This document shows positions 7,103 to 14,838 of a stretch of 14,838 bases of DNA, piece after piece (positions within the stretch are counted from its first letter, which is position 1; each line of letters begins with the position of its first letter). A program made the position numbers and the translations under genes. The stretch covers positions 1 to 14,838 of the forward strand of contig CALBST010000073.1 in assembly GCA_937967425.1 (NCBI GenBank), read 5' to 3'. This DNA comes from an uncultured Caulobacteraceae bacterium. GTDB taxonomy: Bacteria; Pseudomonadota; Alphaproteobacteria; Caulobacterales; TH1-2. Under the pieces are notes generated by a model. The model ran no database searches. It was not told the DNA's origin and worked only from the letters and a program-made list of their open reading frames with translations.

Positions 7103-8325
7103 CAGAACACCGTGCCATCGCTGTGAATGAGAAGAGGCGGGCCGCCATCGCTGCGCTTTTGCCGCGCGATCTCGCGGCCGGCGGCCCAGGTGCCGCCCTC
7201 TAACACGCAGGCGAGCGGGAAGGCCGCGTCCGTGACGTCGAGCCGTGTGCGCACGAGATGCGCAATTCGGTCCAATAGCGCGACGGTCAGCGAGCGCCAC
7301 TCAATGATCGCCTGATCCGCGACGTTGTAGATTCGGTCTGTGGGACCATGCTTGAGCTGCAATACGCCCATGTCGATAAAGAGGCCGCCGTTGCGGTACT
7401 CGGCAAGGCCCGTGAGCCCGTCGATATTGATGACGGGTACACCTGCCTCTTGCAGGGGCTCGATCAGCGAATAGGCGAGCCATTGAGAGAGTTTGTGCAA
7501 CGGCACGAATCCTACGGCCGGATGTGGCCAGCAGTCACCGAGCGGACGCCCGAGCAACGCAGGACGGTTCTCCCAGATCGGATTGAGCGCTTCGAGCAGC
7601 GTCTCAAGAATGATCGGCGCGGGTAGCGTGCCATCGGCCGAACGCCGTGCTTTCAGCACGTCGAACAACCCGCCTGGCCGTGGCGCATCGTTCAGCGCAA
7701 ACAGCTCGGGGCGCGCATCCACGCTTTGCCCTAGCCGATTGAGCAAACGTGCGCGCCCGGCGAGGCCTTCGAGCGCATTTCCCGGACGCGATTGAAAAGC
7801 ATCGCCGAGCGAAGCTTCATCGAGGCGCGCCAGACCCTCGGCATCTGCGCGCAGCGGATCGCTGGGATCCGCCGAGAAGCCACCCCACTCAAACAAGCGC
7901 AGACTAGCAAGCGCCAGCCCTTCGGAGCGTGAGGCAGTGAGATCGGACCCCGGATCCTGGAAACGCCAATTTGACCCAGCGCCGGCATCGAGCAGCGCCG
8001 AGGTAATCGCCAGGTCGAAGCACGCTCGAGCCTTGGCGTCGCGATCACGCCACTGCGCTTCTCGCGCGATCTCTTGCCAATAGTCGCGGCCGCCGAAAAC
8101 GAAGTGGCGCCAGCGCGCATGAAACGGTACGGAAAGCGTCGGATAGCGTCTGCGCACCACAGCCGCCACGAAGTCGGCACACGCAGGCAAGGCGTCAGGA
8201 TGGAACGTCCAATTCTCGAGTTGATCAGCCTCCGCCAGTGCAAGCATTTTCTCGGCGTGCTGTCGCACGGCGCGCGCTGTCATCAGCGAGCGCACCGGAT
8301 CGATCTCAGAAGTCTTTGAGGTCAC
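7102..8325 (-). CDS. URC4: URC4/urg3 (DUF1688) uracil catabolism protein
   Basis: The 407-residue protein matches the DUF1688 family. Visible stretches typical of it are [10 protein letters not shown] (about residues 66-75), [17 protein letters not shown] near 101-117, [23 protein letters not shown] near 127-149 and the region PLGDCWPH. The family includes fungal URC4 and Urg3, which are genetically required for uracil breakdown; the exact reaction has not been settled. No signal peptide or membrane segment is seen. The start is taken as GTG 8325, preceded by GGTGGGAC and overlapping URC1 by 20 bases. An ATG at 8283 (residue 15) is a reasonable alternative that would clear the overlap. Sandwiched between URC1 and upp, it is almost certainly co-translated with them. 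Confidence 0.88.
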   Translation of the reverse strand: MTSKTSEIDPVRSLMTARAVRQHAEKMLALAEADQLENWTFHPDALPACADFVAAVVRRRYPTLSVPFHARWRHFVFGGRDYWQEIAREAQWRDRDAKARACFDLAITSALLDAGAGSNWRFQDPGSDLTASRSEGLALASLRLFEWGGFSADPSDPLRADAEGLARLDEASLGDAFQSRPGNALEGLAGRARLLNRLGQSVDARPELFALNDAPRPGGLFDVLKARRSADGTLPAPIILETLLEALNPIWENRPALLGRPLGDCWPHPAVGFVPLHKLSQWLAYSLIEPLQEAGVPVINIDGLTGLAEYRNGGLFIDMGVLQLKHGPTDRIYNVADQAIIEWRSLTVALLDRIAHLVRTRLDVTDAAFPLACVLEGGTWAAGREIARQKRSDGGPPLLIHSDGTVF

Positions 8326-9556
8326 GTCCCACCACGCGAGTCAGATCTTCTTCGGATGGCGCCGCCTCGGCGCTGAAATAGCCGGCGGCTTTCTTTGCTT
8401 CGAGTTCGACGCTCGCGTCCGGCGGCACCAGTTCCGGCGGGATCGGCACGCGTTCGCCGATTTCGATGCCGGAGCCCGCAATCGCCTCGTGCTTCATGTT
8501 CGACATTGAGACGAAGCGATCGATGCGTGTGATTCCCAGCCAATGCAGCACGTCCGGCATCAATTGCTGGAAGCGCGCGTCTTGCACGCCTGCGACGCAC
8601 TCCGTGCGCTCGAAATAGGTCGCCGCTTGATCGCCGCCCGGCTGACGCTTGCGGGCGTTATAGACGAGAAATTTCGTCACCTCGCCGAGCGCGCGGCCTT
8701 CCTTGCGATTGTAGACGATGAGTCCAGCGCCGCCGCTCTGGGCCTCACGAATACATTCTTCGATACCGTGTGTAAGATAGGGGCGGCAGGTGCAGATGTC
8801 GGAGCCGAACACGTCCGAGCCGTTGCACTCATCGTGCACGCGGCATGTCAGCCGTCGCGCGGGATCGGCGATCGCGGCGGGATCGCCAAAGATGTAAAGC
8901 GTGATGCCGCCGATCGGCGGCAGGAAGACGCTCAAATCCGGCCGCGTCACCAGCTCTGGATACATGCCGCCGGTTTGCTCGAATAATGTGTGACGCAAGC
9001 GCTCTTCGCTGACGCCAAAGCGCGCCGCCACGCCCGGGAGATTCCACACCGGATCAATCGCTGCCTTGGTCACCGCGACGTCGCCACTTTCATGGACGAC
9101 GGCGCCATCGACCTTCAGGCGCTCTAGCCGGATTGCTTCGCGGACCTCAGGCAACGACAAGCGCGCGCGCGTGATCGCGATCGTCGGGCGGATATCAACG
9201 CCGCCATCGATCTCTGTCTTGAATGCATCAGCGACCACATGCCCCCAAGGATCGAGCGACACGATCTTGCCGGCGTCACGCCATTGCGGAAACGGCCCCA
9301 TCTCCACGACAGGAGAGGTGTCTTTCAAATCTGGCCGCACGCTCGGATTCAACGCGCCGGCGGAGACCGAGAGCGCGCGATAGATGGAGTAGGCGCCGCC
9401 ATAGGCGCCGATGACGTTGCGATCCGCCGTCGCCGAGCCGATCACCGGCCCACGCTCATGCGCCGTCGGCGCGCCCCAGTGAATGGGAAAGCGCACAGCA
9501 GCGCCGGCCCCAGGGTGGGAAGTCAGGCGAATGTGGCCGATACGGTTTTCGGACAT
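8306..9556 (-). CDS. URC1: URC1-type GTP cyclohydrolase II-like protein
   Basis: The 416-residue protein has a C-terminal half resembling GTP cyclohydrolase II (RibA). CRVHDECNGSDVFGSDICTC (238-257) places Cys244, Cys255 and Cys257 at the spacing of RibA's zinc ligands, and YNRKEGRALG (282-291) parallels RibA's catalytic YMRQEGRGIG. It is about twice the length of a plain RibA, with an N-terminal domain of some 200 residues, and it lacks the RibB domain of riboflavin fusions. These traits and the adjacent URC4 and upp identify URC1, thought to open the pyrimidine ring of a uracil-derived nucleotide rather than make riboflavin. It is the first gene of the unit. The upstream 90 bases hold no obvious promoter and no strong ribosome site. 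Confidence 0.9.
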   Translation of the reverse strand: MSENRIGHIRLTSHPGAGAAVRFPIHWGAPTAHERGPVIGSATADRNVIGAYGGAYSIYRALSVSAGALNPSVRPDLKDTSPVVEMGPFPQWRDAGKIVSLDPWGHVVADAFKTEIDGGVDIRPTIAITRARLSLPEVREAIRLERLKVDGAVVHESGDVAVTKAAIDPVWNLPGVAARFGVSEERLRHTLFEQTGGMYPELVTRPDLSVFLPPIGGITLYIFGDPAAIADPARRLTCRVHDECNGSDVFGSDICTCRPYLTHGIEECIREAQSGGAGLIVYNRKEGRALGEVTKFLVYNARKRQPGGDQAATYFERTECVAGVQDARFQQLMPDVLHWLGITRIDRFVSMSNMKHEAIAGSGIEIGERVPIPPELVPPDASVELEAKKAAGYFSAEAAPSEEDLTRVVGRDLKDF

Positions 9557-9646
9557 GTTTGTTTCGTCGGCGTCTAATGCGCCCTCGTGATTCGTAATGT
9601 GAGGCTGTAGCGTGCGTTAGGCAAGGCGCGCCCGGCGTCGCCGCAA

Positions 9647-10384
9647 TTACGCCTTCAACACGTCCAGCATTGCCATAGCAGCGGCTGGATTGCGCTCTTT
9701 CGCGCCGCTGATGAAGTAGAGGAACACGTCGCCGGACTTTTCCCAGTCGCGCGCGGTTTTGGCCCACTTCTTAAGCGCCGGCTTCGGATAGCCGGTCGGT
9801 TCGTCGGCTTGTGTGAGTTCCAAGCGAGCGTACGAAAAATCGGCCGTCGGTTCGATGATAAGCGGGTGCTTCTCTGACTCCACCGTCACCACCGCGATGT
9901 TGCGATCGCGCGCGATCTTCAAGAATGCATCATCAGTGAAACTTGCATGGCGCACTTCGATAGCGTGGCGGAGCTTCAGCTTTCCGAGTTTCTCCGGGAG
10001 CATGTCGAAATAGGCGTTGATCTCCACAGCGTCGAACTTCTTGTAGGGCGCCATCTGCCAAAAGATCGGCCCGAGCTTAGAGCCAAGTTCGCCGACGCCG
10101 CTGTTGAAGAACCATTCGATCGATTGCGCCGCCTCGCGCAAGTCCTTGCGCTGCACCGCCGCGCGTGGCGCCTTCACCGAGAACATGAAGTCGTCCGGCG
10201 TCGACTTCGCCCATTTCTTAAACGAAGTCGCGCTCTGCGTGCGGTAGAACGTGGCGTTGATCTCGATCGCCGTCACTTTGCTGGAAGCATACTCAAGCTG
10301 TTTCGCCGCCGCCAGCTTGGGCGGATAGAAGCTCTCCTCCCAAGGCTCAAAGCTCCAACCGCCGATACCGACGCGGATTGTCAT
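9647..10384 (-). CDS. DUF72 family protein (YecE-like)
   Basis: The 245-residue protein has the DUF72 beginning, IRVGIGGWSFEPWEESFYP (about residues 3-21), followed by EINATFYR (41-48) and FSVKAPR near residues 68-74, where the family has a Phe-x-x-K-x-P/x pattern. DUF72 proteins adopt a TIM-barrel fold. Their biochemical activity is not established. There is no signal peptide. The ATG at 10384 is separated from the TGA of the upstream crotonase-family gene by a single base (TGACATG), so the two are probably translated from one message. Another gene unit begins 90 bases downstream, with no strong terminator visible between. Family call is good; function cannot be stated. Confidence 0.88.
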   Translation of the reverse strand: MTIRVGIGGWSFEPWEESFYPPKLAAAKQLEYASSKVTAIEINATFYRTQSATSFKKWAKSTPDDFMFSVKAPRAAVQRKDLREAAQSIEWFFNSGVGELGSKLGPIFWQMAPYKKFDAVEINAYFDMLPEKLGKLKLRHAIEVRHASFTDDAFLKIARDRNIAVVTVESEKHPLIIEPTADFSYARLELTQADEPTGYPKPALKKWAKTARDWEKSGDVFLYFISGAKERNPAAAMAMLDVLKA

Positions 10385-10385
10385 G

Positions 10386-11186
10386 TCATTCGCCCGTAAA
10401 CTTCGGCGTGCGCTTCTCAGTGAAGGCGTTCACCGCTTCCTTGTGGTCGCGTGTCTCGTGCGCCAGCGCTTGGAAGGCGGCGGAAAGTTCCAGCACATCG
10501 CTCAGGCGGCCGTGCTGCGCCTCACGGAGCAAGCGTTTCGCCAGCCGAACCGTGCGCGGCGGGTTTACGGCAACGCGGTCCGCGACCTTCCGCGCTTCGT
10601 CCATCAGCGCATCGTCAGAGACAACCCGCGACACCAAGCCAATGCGCGCCGCTTCCTCCGCGTCGATGGTGTCGCCGGTGAGCACCAGCTCCGCCGCGCG
10701 CGACGCGCCGATCGCGTTGGTCAAAATCCACGCGCCGCCGTCGCCCGGAATGATGCCGACCTTCACAAAGCTCGACGCCATCTTGGCCGACGCGCCGGCC
10801 AAGCGAATGTCGCACAAGATGCCGATGTCCAGGCCCAGACCAATGGCGTGGCCGTTGATCGCCGCGATGGTCGCGACCTCGATGTCAGCCAGCGCCTTAA
10901 TGATGGAGTGAACGCCACGCCGATAATTGGCGCGGGTGCCATCCGGCGTTGCGCGCGGGCCGATGCCGCTGCGCTCGCGGATCGCCTTCAGATCGCCGCC
11001 GGCGCAGAAGGATTTGCCGGCGCCCGTGAGGATCACGGCGTTGATGTCGCTATCGTCGTTCGCTTTCCAGAGCGCTCCGGCGAGGTCGTCGCAATCCTGC
11101 TGCGTCGCGATGGCGTTGCGGCTTTCGGGCCGGTTCAACGTGACGACCGCCACTCGGCCGGATTTTTCATAGGTAGCGAACGTCAT
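10386..11186 (-). CDS. Enoyl-CoA hydratase/isomerase (crotonase) family protein
   Basis: The 266-residue protein is a crotonase-fold enzyme acting on an acyl-CoA. FCAGGDLKAI (60-69) and INGHAIGLGLD (110-120) carry the two backbone amides of the oxyanion hole. Classical hydratases use two glutamates. By my alignment the first is replaced by Asp120 and the second by Phe140, and an extra acid sits at Asp149 in IPGDGGAW. It may therefore be an isomerase, hydrolase or other family variant rather than an ordinary hydratase. The start ATG 11186 has AAGGA six bases upstream. A TTG two codons earlier (11192) is less likely. The gene lies 29 bases after a lipoprotein gene and one base before the DUF72 gene. 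Confidence 0.9.
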   Translation of the reverse strand: MTFATYEKSGRVAVVTLNRPESRNAIATQQDCDDLAGALWKANDDSDINAVILTGAGKSFCAGGDLKAIRERSGIGPRATPDGTRANYRRGVHSIIKALADIEVATIAAINGHAIGLGLDIGILCDIRLAGASAKMASSFVKVGIIPGDGGAWILTNAIGASRAAELVLTGDTIDAEEAARIGLVSRVVSDDALMDEARKVADRVAVNPPRTVRLAKRLLREAQHGRLSDVLELSAAFQALAHETRDHKEAVNAFTEKRTPKFTGE

Positions 11187-11192
11187 TATCAA

Positions 11193-11197
11193 TCCTT
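11193..11197 (-). promoter_or_regulatory. Ribosome binding site of the crotonase-family gene
   Basis: On the minus strand AAGGA is followed by TTGATA and then ATG, a six-base spacing that selects the ATG at 11186 over the in-frame TTG at 11192, which would sit directly against the site. Confidence 0.6.
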
Positions 11198-11215
11198 GTG
11201 ACTATGCGAGCGGAT

Positions 11216-11989
11216 TTACGGCGCAGCCGCGGCCGGGGCAGGCGGCGTGCCTTGCTGGTAACCGATTAGAGGTTCGTTCGACAGCGGCGCACCGTCGCGC
11301 GTCACGTCCAGCGAACCGGTGCCGTCGCGATTGAGCGAAAGCACATAGCGGAAGCCTTGCGTTTCGAAGGTGTAGGTCGTCGCTTCCGGCGTTTGCCCGG
11401 CAACGCCGCCCGTCAGCTCGAGCGAAGAGGGGGTTGTGCGTGCATTCTCCGCACCATCGAGGGCGCGCGTGCTGGCGTCGGTGAAATTGTAAGCGGTGTA
11501 CGTCAGCGCACCGTTCGCATCTTCGTGGACGACGAAACTGCGGCGGCTGGAGAAGCCGATCACGCGCGTGCGCGGTAGCCAGCGGCATTGCACGTCGCGC
11601 CCGTCGAGCTGCGCCGAGACAAAGCGTGGCGTGTAGGCCGAGCCCGGCGTCTCAAGCATGCCGGCATTGGTTTGGCGCACCCAGCCATCAGAGCCCTGAT
11701 CGCGCACCAATTCGGTGTTGATGCTCCCAGCTGCGCCTTCTTCGTCGCCTACGAAATAGCCGATGCGCTGCACGATCGAGCCATCGGATTTCTGATACTC
11801 GGCGACACGCACGTCGCCATGCGGGTTGCGATCGAACACGATCACAGCGCCCGAATTGATCGAGTCGCAGATGAACCATGGCGGCGGCACGCGCATGAAG
11901 ACCTGCTCTTCTTCGGGAGCGGCCGGCGCCTCGGCTTGTTGGTTGCAGCCAACAATGGCCAGGGCCAGAAAAACAGCGGCAATACGCAT
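11216..11989 (-). CDS. Lipoprotein of unrecognised family (paralogue 1)
   Basis: The 257-residue product has a short hydrophobic signal ending in the lipobox AIVGC (Cys15), so it should be lipid-anchored. I recognise no family. It shares clear blocks with the next gene upstream: WFICD (38-42), GAAGSI (85-90), LETPGSAYTP (112-121) and CRWLPRTR (135-142). Two non-lipid cysteines, Cys41 and Cys135, are conserved in both and could form a disulfide in the periplasm. The C-terminus ends in a Pro/Ala tail. AGGAG lies directly against an ATG at 11995 but six bases before the ATG at 11989, so 11989 is chosen. It probably shares a transcript with its paralogue (47 bases upstream) and the crotonase gene (29 bases downstream). 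Confidence 0.82.
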   Translation of the reverse strand: MRIAAVFLALAIVGCNQQAEAPAAPEEEQVFMRVPPPWFICDSINSGAVIVFDRNPHGDVRVAEYQKSDGSIVQRIGYFVGDEEGAAGSINTELVRDQGSDGWVRQTNAGMLETPGSAYTPRFVSAQLDGRDVQCRWLPRTRVIGFSSRRSFVVHEDANGALTYTAYNFTDASTRALDGAENARTTPSSLELTGGVAGQTPEATTYTFETQGFRYVLSLNRDGTGSLDVTRDGAPLSNEPLIGYQQGTPPAPAAAAP

Positions 11990-11995
11990 GAACAT

Positions 11996-12000
11996 CTCCT
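11996..12000 (-). promoter_or_regulatory. Ribosome binding site choosing the second ATG
   Basis: The minus strand reads AGGAG, then ATGTTC, then ATG. The Shine-Dalgarno sequence abuts the first ATG (11995) with no spacing but is six bases from the second (11989), favouring the latter as the start of the lipoprotein. Confidence 0.6.
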
Positions 12001-12036
12001 GGCCGTGCCTTAGCAGCGCTTCAACGCAGGCTCAAC

Positions 12037-12792
12037 TTACTCCGCGCCCGATCCGATGACGTACGCGATCAGGTCCTCGGTTTGCACCACATCCGGTCCA
12101 TGCCGGCTCACGCTCACGCGGCCAACGCCTGCCGGATCGAGCGTGACGCTGATATCGGTTTCCACATCGGCGCGAAACGCATAGCGCGTTCCCTCTGGCG
12201 TCAGCGTCTCGGCGCCATCGCGCACTTCGAGCGAGAAGGTGGTCGTCCGGCCGTTTTCGGACACTTCGATCGGTTGCGCCTCTGCCGCGCTCGCGAAGTC
12301 GTACGAATGGTAGAGAAGGTCGCCATCGCCGTCTTCGCTCACCACGATCGTGCGGCGGCCGGTGAAACCCATCAGCCGCGTGCGCGGCAGCCAGCGGCAG
12401 GAGATTTCGCGATCGCCGAGACGGACGGAGGAATAGACCGGCGTGTAAGCGGAGCCGGGCGTCTCCAACGCATCCGCATTGATCTCCCGGATCGCGCCGG
12501 CTTCGGCGCCGTTCTGGATGAGAGGTGTGTGGATGCTGCCGGCCGCGCCATCGCCTTCACCTAGGCCGTACTCCGTTCGCTGAACGATTTCACCGGTCGG
12601 CTTCGCGTATTGGGCAACGCGGGCGGTTCGTCCGTCGCGCTCAAACACCAGCAGAACAGGCGCATTGACTGCATCGCAGATGAACCACGCGGGAGTGACG
12701 GTTTGCGCCGGCGCCCCCGGAAGCGGCGGAGGCGGTTCGGATTGGCCACACGCGCAAAGCAGGGCGGCAGCTGCGAGCAGGGCATGGCGCAT
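12037..12792 (-). CDS. Lipoprotein of unrecognised family (paralogue 2)
   Basis: The 251-residue product begins with a signal sequence and lipobox LCAC (lipid-bearing Cys15), followed by a proline-rich linker (about 19-30) as in outer-membrane-anchored proteins. The body aligns almost end to end with the following gene's product: WFICD (36-40), GAAGSI (82-87), LETPGSAYTP (109-118), CRWLPRTR (132-139) and Arg-Arg a few residues later. Cys39 and Cys132 are the conserved non-lipid pair. The tandem arrangement indicates local gene duplication followed by considerable divergence. The ATG at 12792 has GGAG nine bases upstream, and a good promoter lies just before it. I know no function for this family. 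Confidence 0.82.
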   Translation of the reverse strand: MRHALLAAAALLCACGQSEPPPPLPGAPAQTVTPAWFICDAVNAPVLLVFERDGRTARVAQYAKPTGEIVQRTEYGLGEGDGAAGSIHTPLIQNGAEAGAIREINADALETPGSAYTPVYSSVRLGDREISCRWLPRTRLMGFTGRRTIVVSEDGDGDLLYHSYDFASAAEAQPIEVSENGRTTTFSLEVRDGAETLTPEGTRYAFRADVETDISVTLDPAGVGRVSVSRHGPDVVQTEDLIAYVIGSGAE

Positions 12793-12815
12793 GCGGATCG
12801 TCTCCGGTTTCCGCC

Positions 12816-12843
12816 ACTATACTGCGCACGGAAGGCGCCGCAA
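12816..12843 (-). promoter_or_regulatory. Sigma70-like promoter of the lipoprotein genes
   Basis: On the minus strand TTGCGG (12838-12843) and TATAGT (12816-12821) are separated by 16 bases. Transcription would start near 12809, leaving a leader of about 17 bases that includes the GGAG ribosome site. It sits in the 57-base gap after the ligase stop, so the lipoprotein genes can be expressed independently of ligD. Confidence 0.6.
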
Positions 12844-12849
12844 TTTTGA

Positions 12850-14838
12850 TCAGCTGAGTCCGAGCTTCGCGCGTGTCGAGTTGGTGATGCTGACTGCGCT
12901 CTTGGCGTAGTCGGCCCACGGATCTGGTTCGTTCAAGCGCGCGTGCATGTCCTTCAGCTTGAACACGTTCGCGGCGGGAATTGTCTTCAGCTCATCCCAG
13001 CTCACTGGAACCGCGATCGGCGCTGTGCCCCGCGCCCGCGGCGAGTAGGGCGCAATCGCCGTCGCGCCGCGGCCGTTGCGCAGATAGTCGATGAAGATGC
13101 GACCCTTGCGCTTAGCCTTGGACATGTTCGCGACGAAGCGCGTGGGATCAAGCGCGGCGATCTGCTCGGCGACATCTCCGGCGAAGCCTTTGAATGCGTC
13201 CCATTCGAGCTTTGGCTTCACATTGAGGACGATGTGAATACCCTTACCGCCAGTTATCATCGCAAACGATTTGAGATCGGCGCTCTCAAGCAGCGCTTTG
13301 ATATCAAACGCGGCGCGCTTAACGATTTGAAAGTCCAGGTCCTCGTCCGGATCGAGATCGAAGATCAGACGATCGGGATGTTCCAAATCCTTGTTCTTCG
13401 AACCCCACACGTGAAATTCAAGCGCGCTGATTTGCGCGGCTGAGACGATCGCCGTGGCGTCTGGTAGCGTGATGTATTCCTCAGGCTTTCCATCGCTCTC
13501 CGTGATTGGGATAAGCTTGATCTCCTTCGGCATGCCCTTCATGGCGTGCTTCTGAAAGAACGTCTGCTTGCCGACGCCATCTGGCGCGCGCACGAGGCTC
13601 ACCGGCCGCCCATAAAGGTGTGCGCCCATGCGATCGGCGGCCAAGTCGAGATAGGCGGCGAGCTCTGCCTTGGTGACGCCCGCGTCCGGAAACAGCACTT
13701 TTTCCGGATGCGTCAGCCGCACGCGCGTGCGCATTGCCGGCGCTGCCTGTTCTGCCTGCACATCTTTTGCCGATTTGTCGCCCCGCAGCCCCAGGAACAC
13801 GCCGTGGCGAATGGCGCCTTCGCTCGTGAATTCGGCAAAGCGCACTTGCGCGACGAGCCTAGGCTCAACCCACTTGGCGCCTTTTGCCGCTTCGCGCGGC
13901 ACGGCCAACGCTGGCTTGGCGCGTTCGATCTTGCTCAGCTTTTCGTGTAGCGAAGCTAGCATCTTGTCATTGAATCCAGTCCCGACGTTGCCACGATAAA
14001 CGAGCTTTCCGTCGACACGATCCGCCATCATCAACGCCGCAAACGCGCGCCCCTTCAGTGATGGCTGATAGCCGATGATCACGAACTCCTGTTCGTTGAC
14101 GAGCTTCACTTTGAGCCAGGCGCTCGTGCGGCCGCTCTGATAGGTCGACGTCGCTTTCTTCGAGACGACGCCTTCTAGACCCTGCTCGCGGAACGCCGCC
14201 AGTACATTCGGTCCGTTGCCTTCGAAGTAGGGACTCACGCGAACGGGCGCCTTTGCCTTCGCCAGCACCTTATCCAAACGCTTCTTGCGCTCGCCCAGCG
14301 GTGTTTTGCGCAAATCCTTCGCGCCTTCGGCCAACAGATCGAACACAAAGTAGGATACGCCTTTGGCTACGCCGCTTTCGAGGGACCGTTGCAGCGCTGA
14401 AAAATCAGTCTTACCGCTCGGCTGCGCGACGGCGATTTCACCATCGAGCAATACGTCCTTCAGCTTCAGCGCCGCCAATGCGTCAGCGACAGTTTGAAAC
14501 TTCCCGGTCCAGTCGAGCCCCGTGCGGGTGTAGAGGCGCACGCTATCGCCACTCACCGCCGCCTGGATGCGATAGCCATCGTACTTGATCTCGTGAATCC
14601 AAGCGTCGCTCGCTGGCGCCTTTTCCGCGCGCGTCGCGAGCATCGGTTCCACGAATGCCCATTTCGGCGGCTTCGTCGCTTTCGGCGCGCGTTCACCGCC
14701 CTTGCTCCACACGCGCGCGCCGCCCGAGCGAACATCTTCAATCGTACGGCCGGAGATGACGCTGGTGACGCTCCGAGCAACAGGGTCTTCCTTGCCGGCG
14801 TACGCGTCCTTGGATTTGAACAAAAGCCAAGGATTGCC
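12850..14838 (-). CDS. ligD: ATP-dependent DNA ligase LigD, partial (N-terminus off the window)
   Basis: LigD seals double-strand breaks in bacterial non-homologous end joining with Ku. The visible 662 residues run from the end of the phosphoesterase domain (GNPWLLFKSKD, fragment residues 1-11) through the ligase domain to the polymerase/primase domain. The ligase part shows the adenylated lysine in EIKYDGYR (Lys85), EGVVSKK (about 222-228) and LKVK (about 242-245). The polymerase part shows FDLDPD (Asp494 and Asp496, metal binding) and GGKGIHI (530-536), and ends in FIDYLRNGRGATAIAPYS. The order phosphoesterase-ligase-polymerase is the Pseudomonas-like arrangement. The frame stays open to the right edge; a TTG at 14823 is internal, not a start. 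Ku is not in view. Confidence 0.95.
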   Translation of the reverse strand, partial: GNPWLLFKSKDAYAGKEDPVARSVTSVISGRTIEDVRSGGARVWSKGGERAPKATKPPKWAFVEPMLATRAEKAPASDAWIHEIKYDGYRIQAAVSGDSVRLYTRTGLDWTGKFQTVADALAALKLKDVLLDGEIAVAQPSGKTDFSALQRSLESGVAKGVSYFVFDLLAEGAKDLRKTPLGERKKRLDKVLAKAKAPVRVSPYFEGNGPNVLAAFREQGLEGVVSKKATSTYQSGRTSAWLKVKLVNEQEFVIIGYQPSLKGRAFAALMMADRVDGKLVYRGNVGTGFNDKMLASLHEKLSKIERAKPALAVPREAAKGAKWVEPRLVAQVRFAEFTSEGAIRHGVFLGLRGDKSAKDVQAEQAAPAMRTRVRLTHPEKVLFPDAGVTKAELAAYLDLAADRMGAHLYGRPVSLVRAPDGVGKQTFFQKHAMKGMPKEIKLIPITESDGKPEEYITLPDATAIVSAAQISALEFHVWGSKNKDLEHPDRLIFDLDPDEDLDFQIVKRAAFDIKALLESADLKSFAMITGGKGIHIVLNVKPKLEWDAFKGFAGDVAEQIAALDPTRFVANMSKAKRKGRIFIDYLRNGRGATAIAPYSPRARGTAPIAVPVSWDELKTIPAANVFKLKDMHARLNEPDPWADYAKSAVSITNSTRAKLGLS

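Noticed and set aside
8306..9556. Riboflavin-pathway ribA
   Set aside because: It has a long N-terminal domain lacking RibB features and sits with URC4 and upp rather than with rib genes.
10383..11201. Plus-strand open frame of 272 codons opposite the crotonase-family gene
   Set aside because: It mirrors a gene with clear crotonase motifs and has an Arg/Ala-rich product without motifs. It is a shadow of the real gene.

Overview
The window is GC-rich (visibly above 60%) and densely coding, with short gaps, overlapping start/stop codons and codons ending mostly in G or C. The gene families and composition suggest an alphaproteobacterium, perhaps of the Caulobacterales/Hyphomonadaceae type. That placement is inference: there is no rRNA or other marker gene here. 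I see no tRNA, rRNA, insertion sequence, CRISPR array or phage gene.

Layout. (1) Positions 1-575 hold no convincing gene. The stretch has two GC palindromes, then about 320 bases crowded with local hairpins (candidate structured RNA or remnant of a mobile intron), then a probable terminator. (2) Positions 576-3763 are a 4-hydroxyproline catabolism cluster. An FAD-dependent D-amino-acid/D-hydroxyproline dehydrogenase reads leftward. Across 48 bases, a DapA-family deaminase (LhpC-type) and a two-cysteine 4-hydroxyproline 2-epimerase read rightward. Together these could carry trans-4-hydroxy-L-proline to alpha-ketoglutarate semialdehyde. The final semialdehyde dehydrogenase is not in view. (3) The same rightward run continues with a TauE/SafE-type membrane permease and a secreted DUF885 metallopeptidase.

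(4) Positions 6473-9556 are a leftward three-gene unit with overlapping ends: a GTP cyclohydrolase II-like URC1 protein, a URC4/DUF1688 protein and uracil phosphoribosyltransferase. This is the core of the URC route of uracil breakdown, first described in the yeast Lachancea kluyveri. Uracil is converted to UMP by the phosphoribosyltransferase, and URC1 and URC4 are needed for the following ring opening.

(5) Positions 9647-12792, all leftward, hold a DUF72 protein one base downstream of a crotonase-family protein, preceded by two tandem paralogous lipoproteins of an unrecognised family. A good sigma70-like promoter precedes the first lipoprotein. (6) The right edge cuts through a LigD-type ATP-dependent DNA ligase: the ligase and polymerase/primase domains are present and the N-terminal phosphoesterase domain runs off the window.

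The most notable items are the compact URC operon, the hydroxyproline cluster joined to a permease and a secreted peptidase, the duplicated lipoproteins, and the folded noncoding stretch at the left end.
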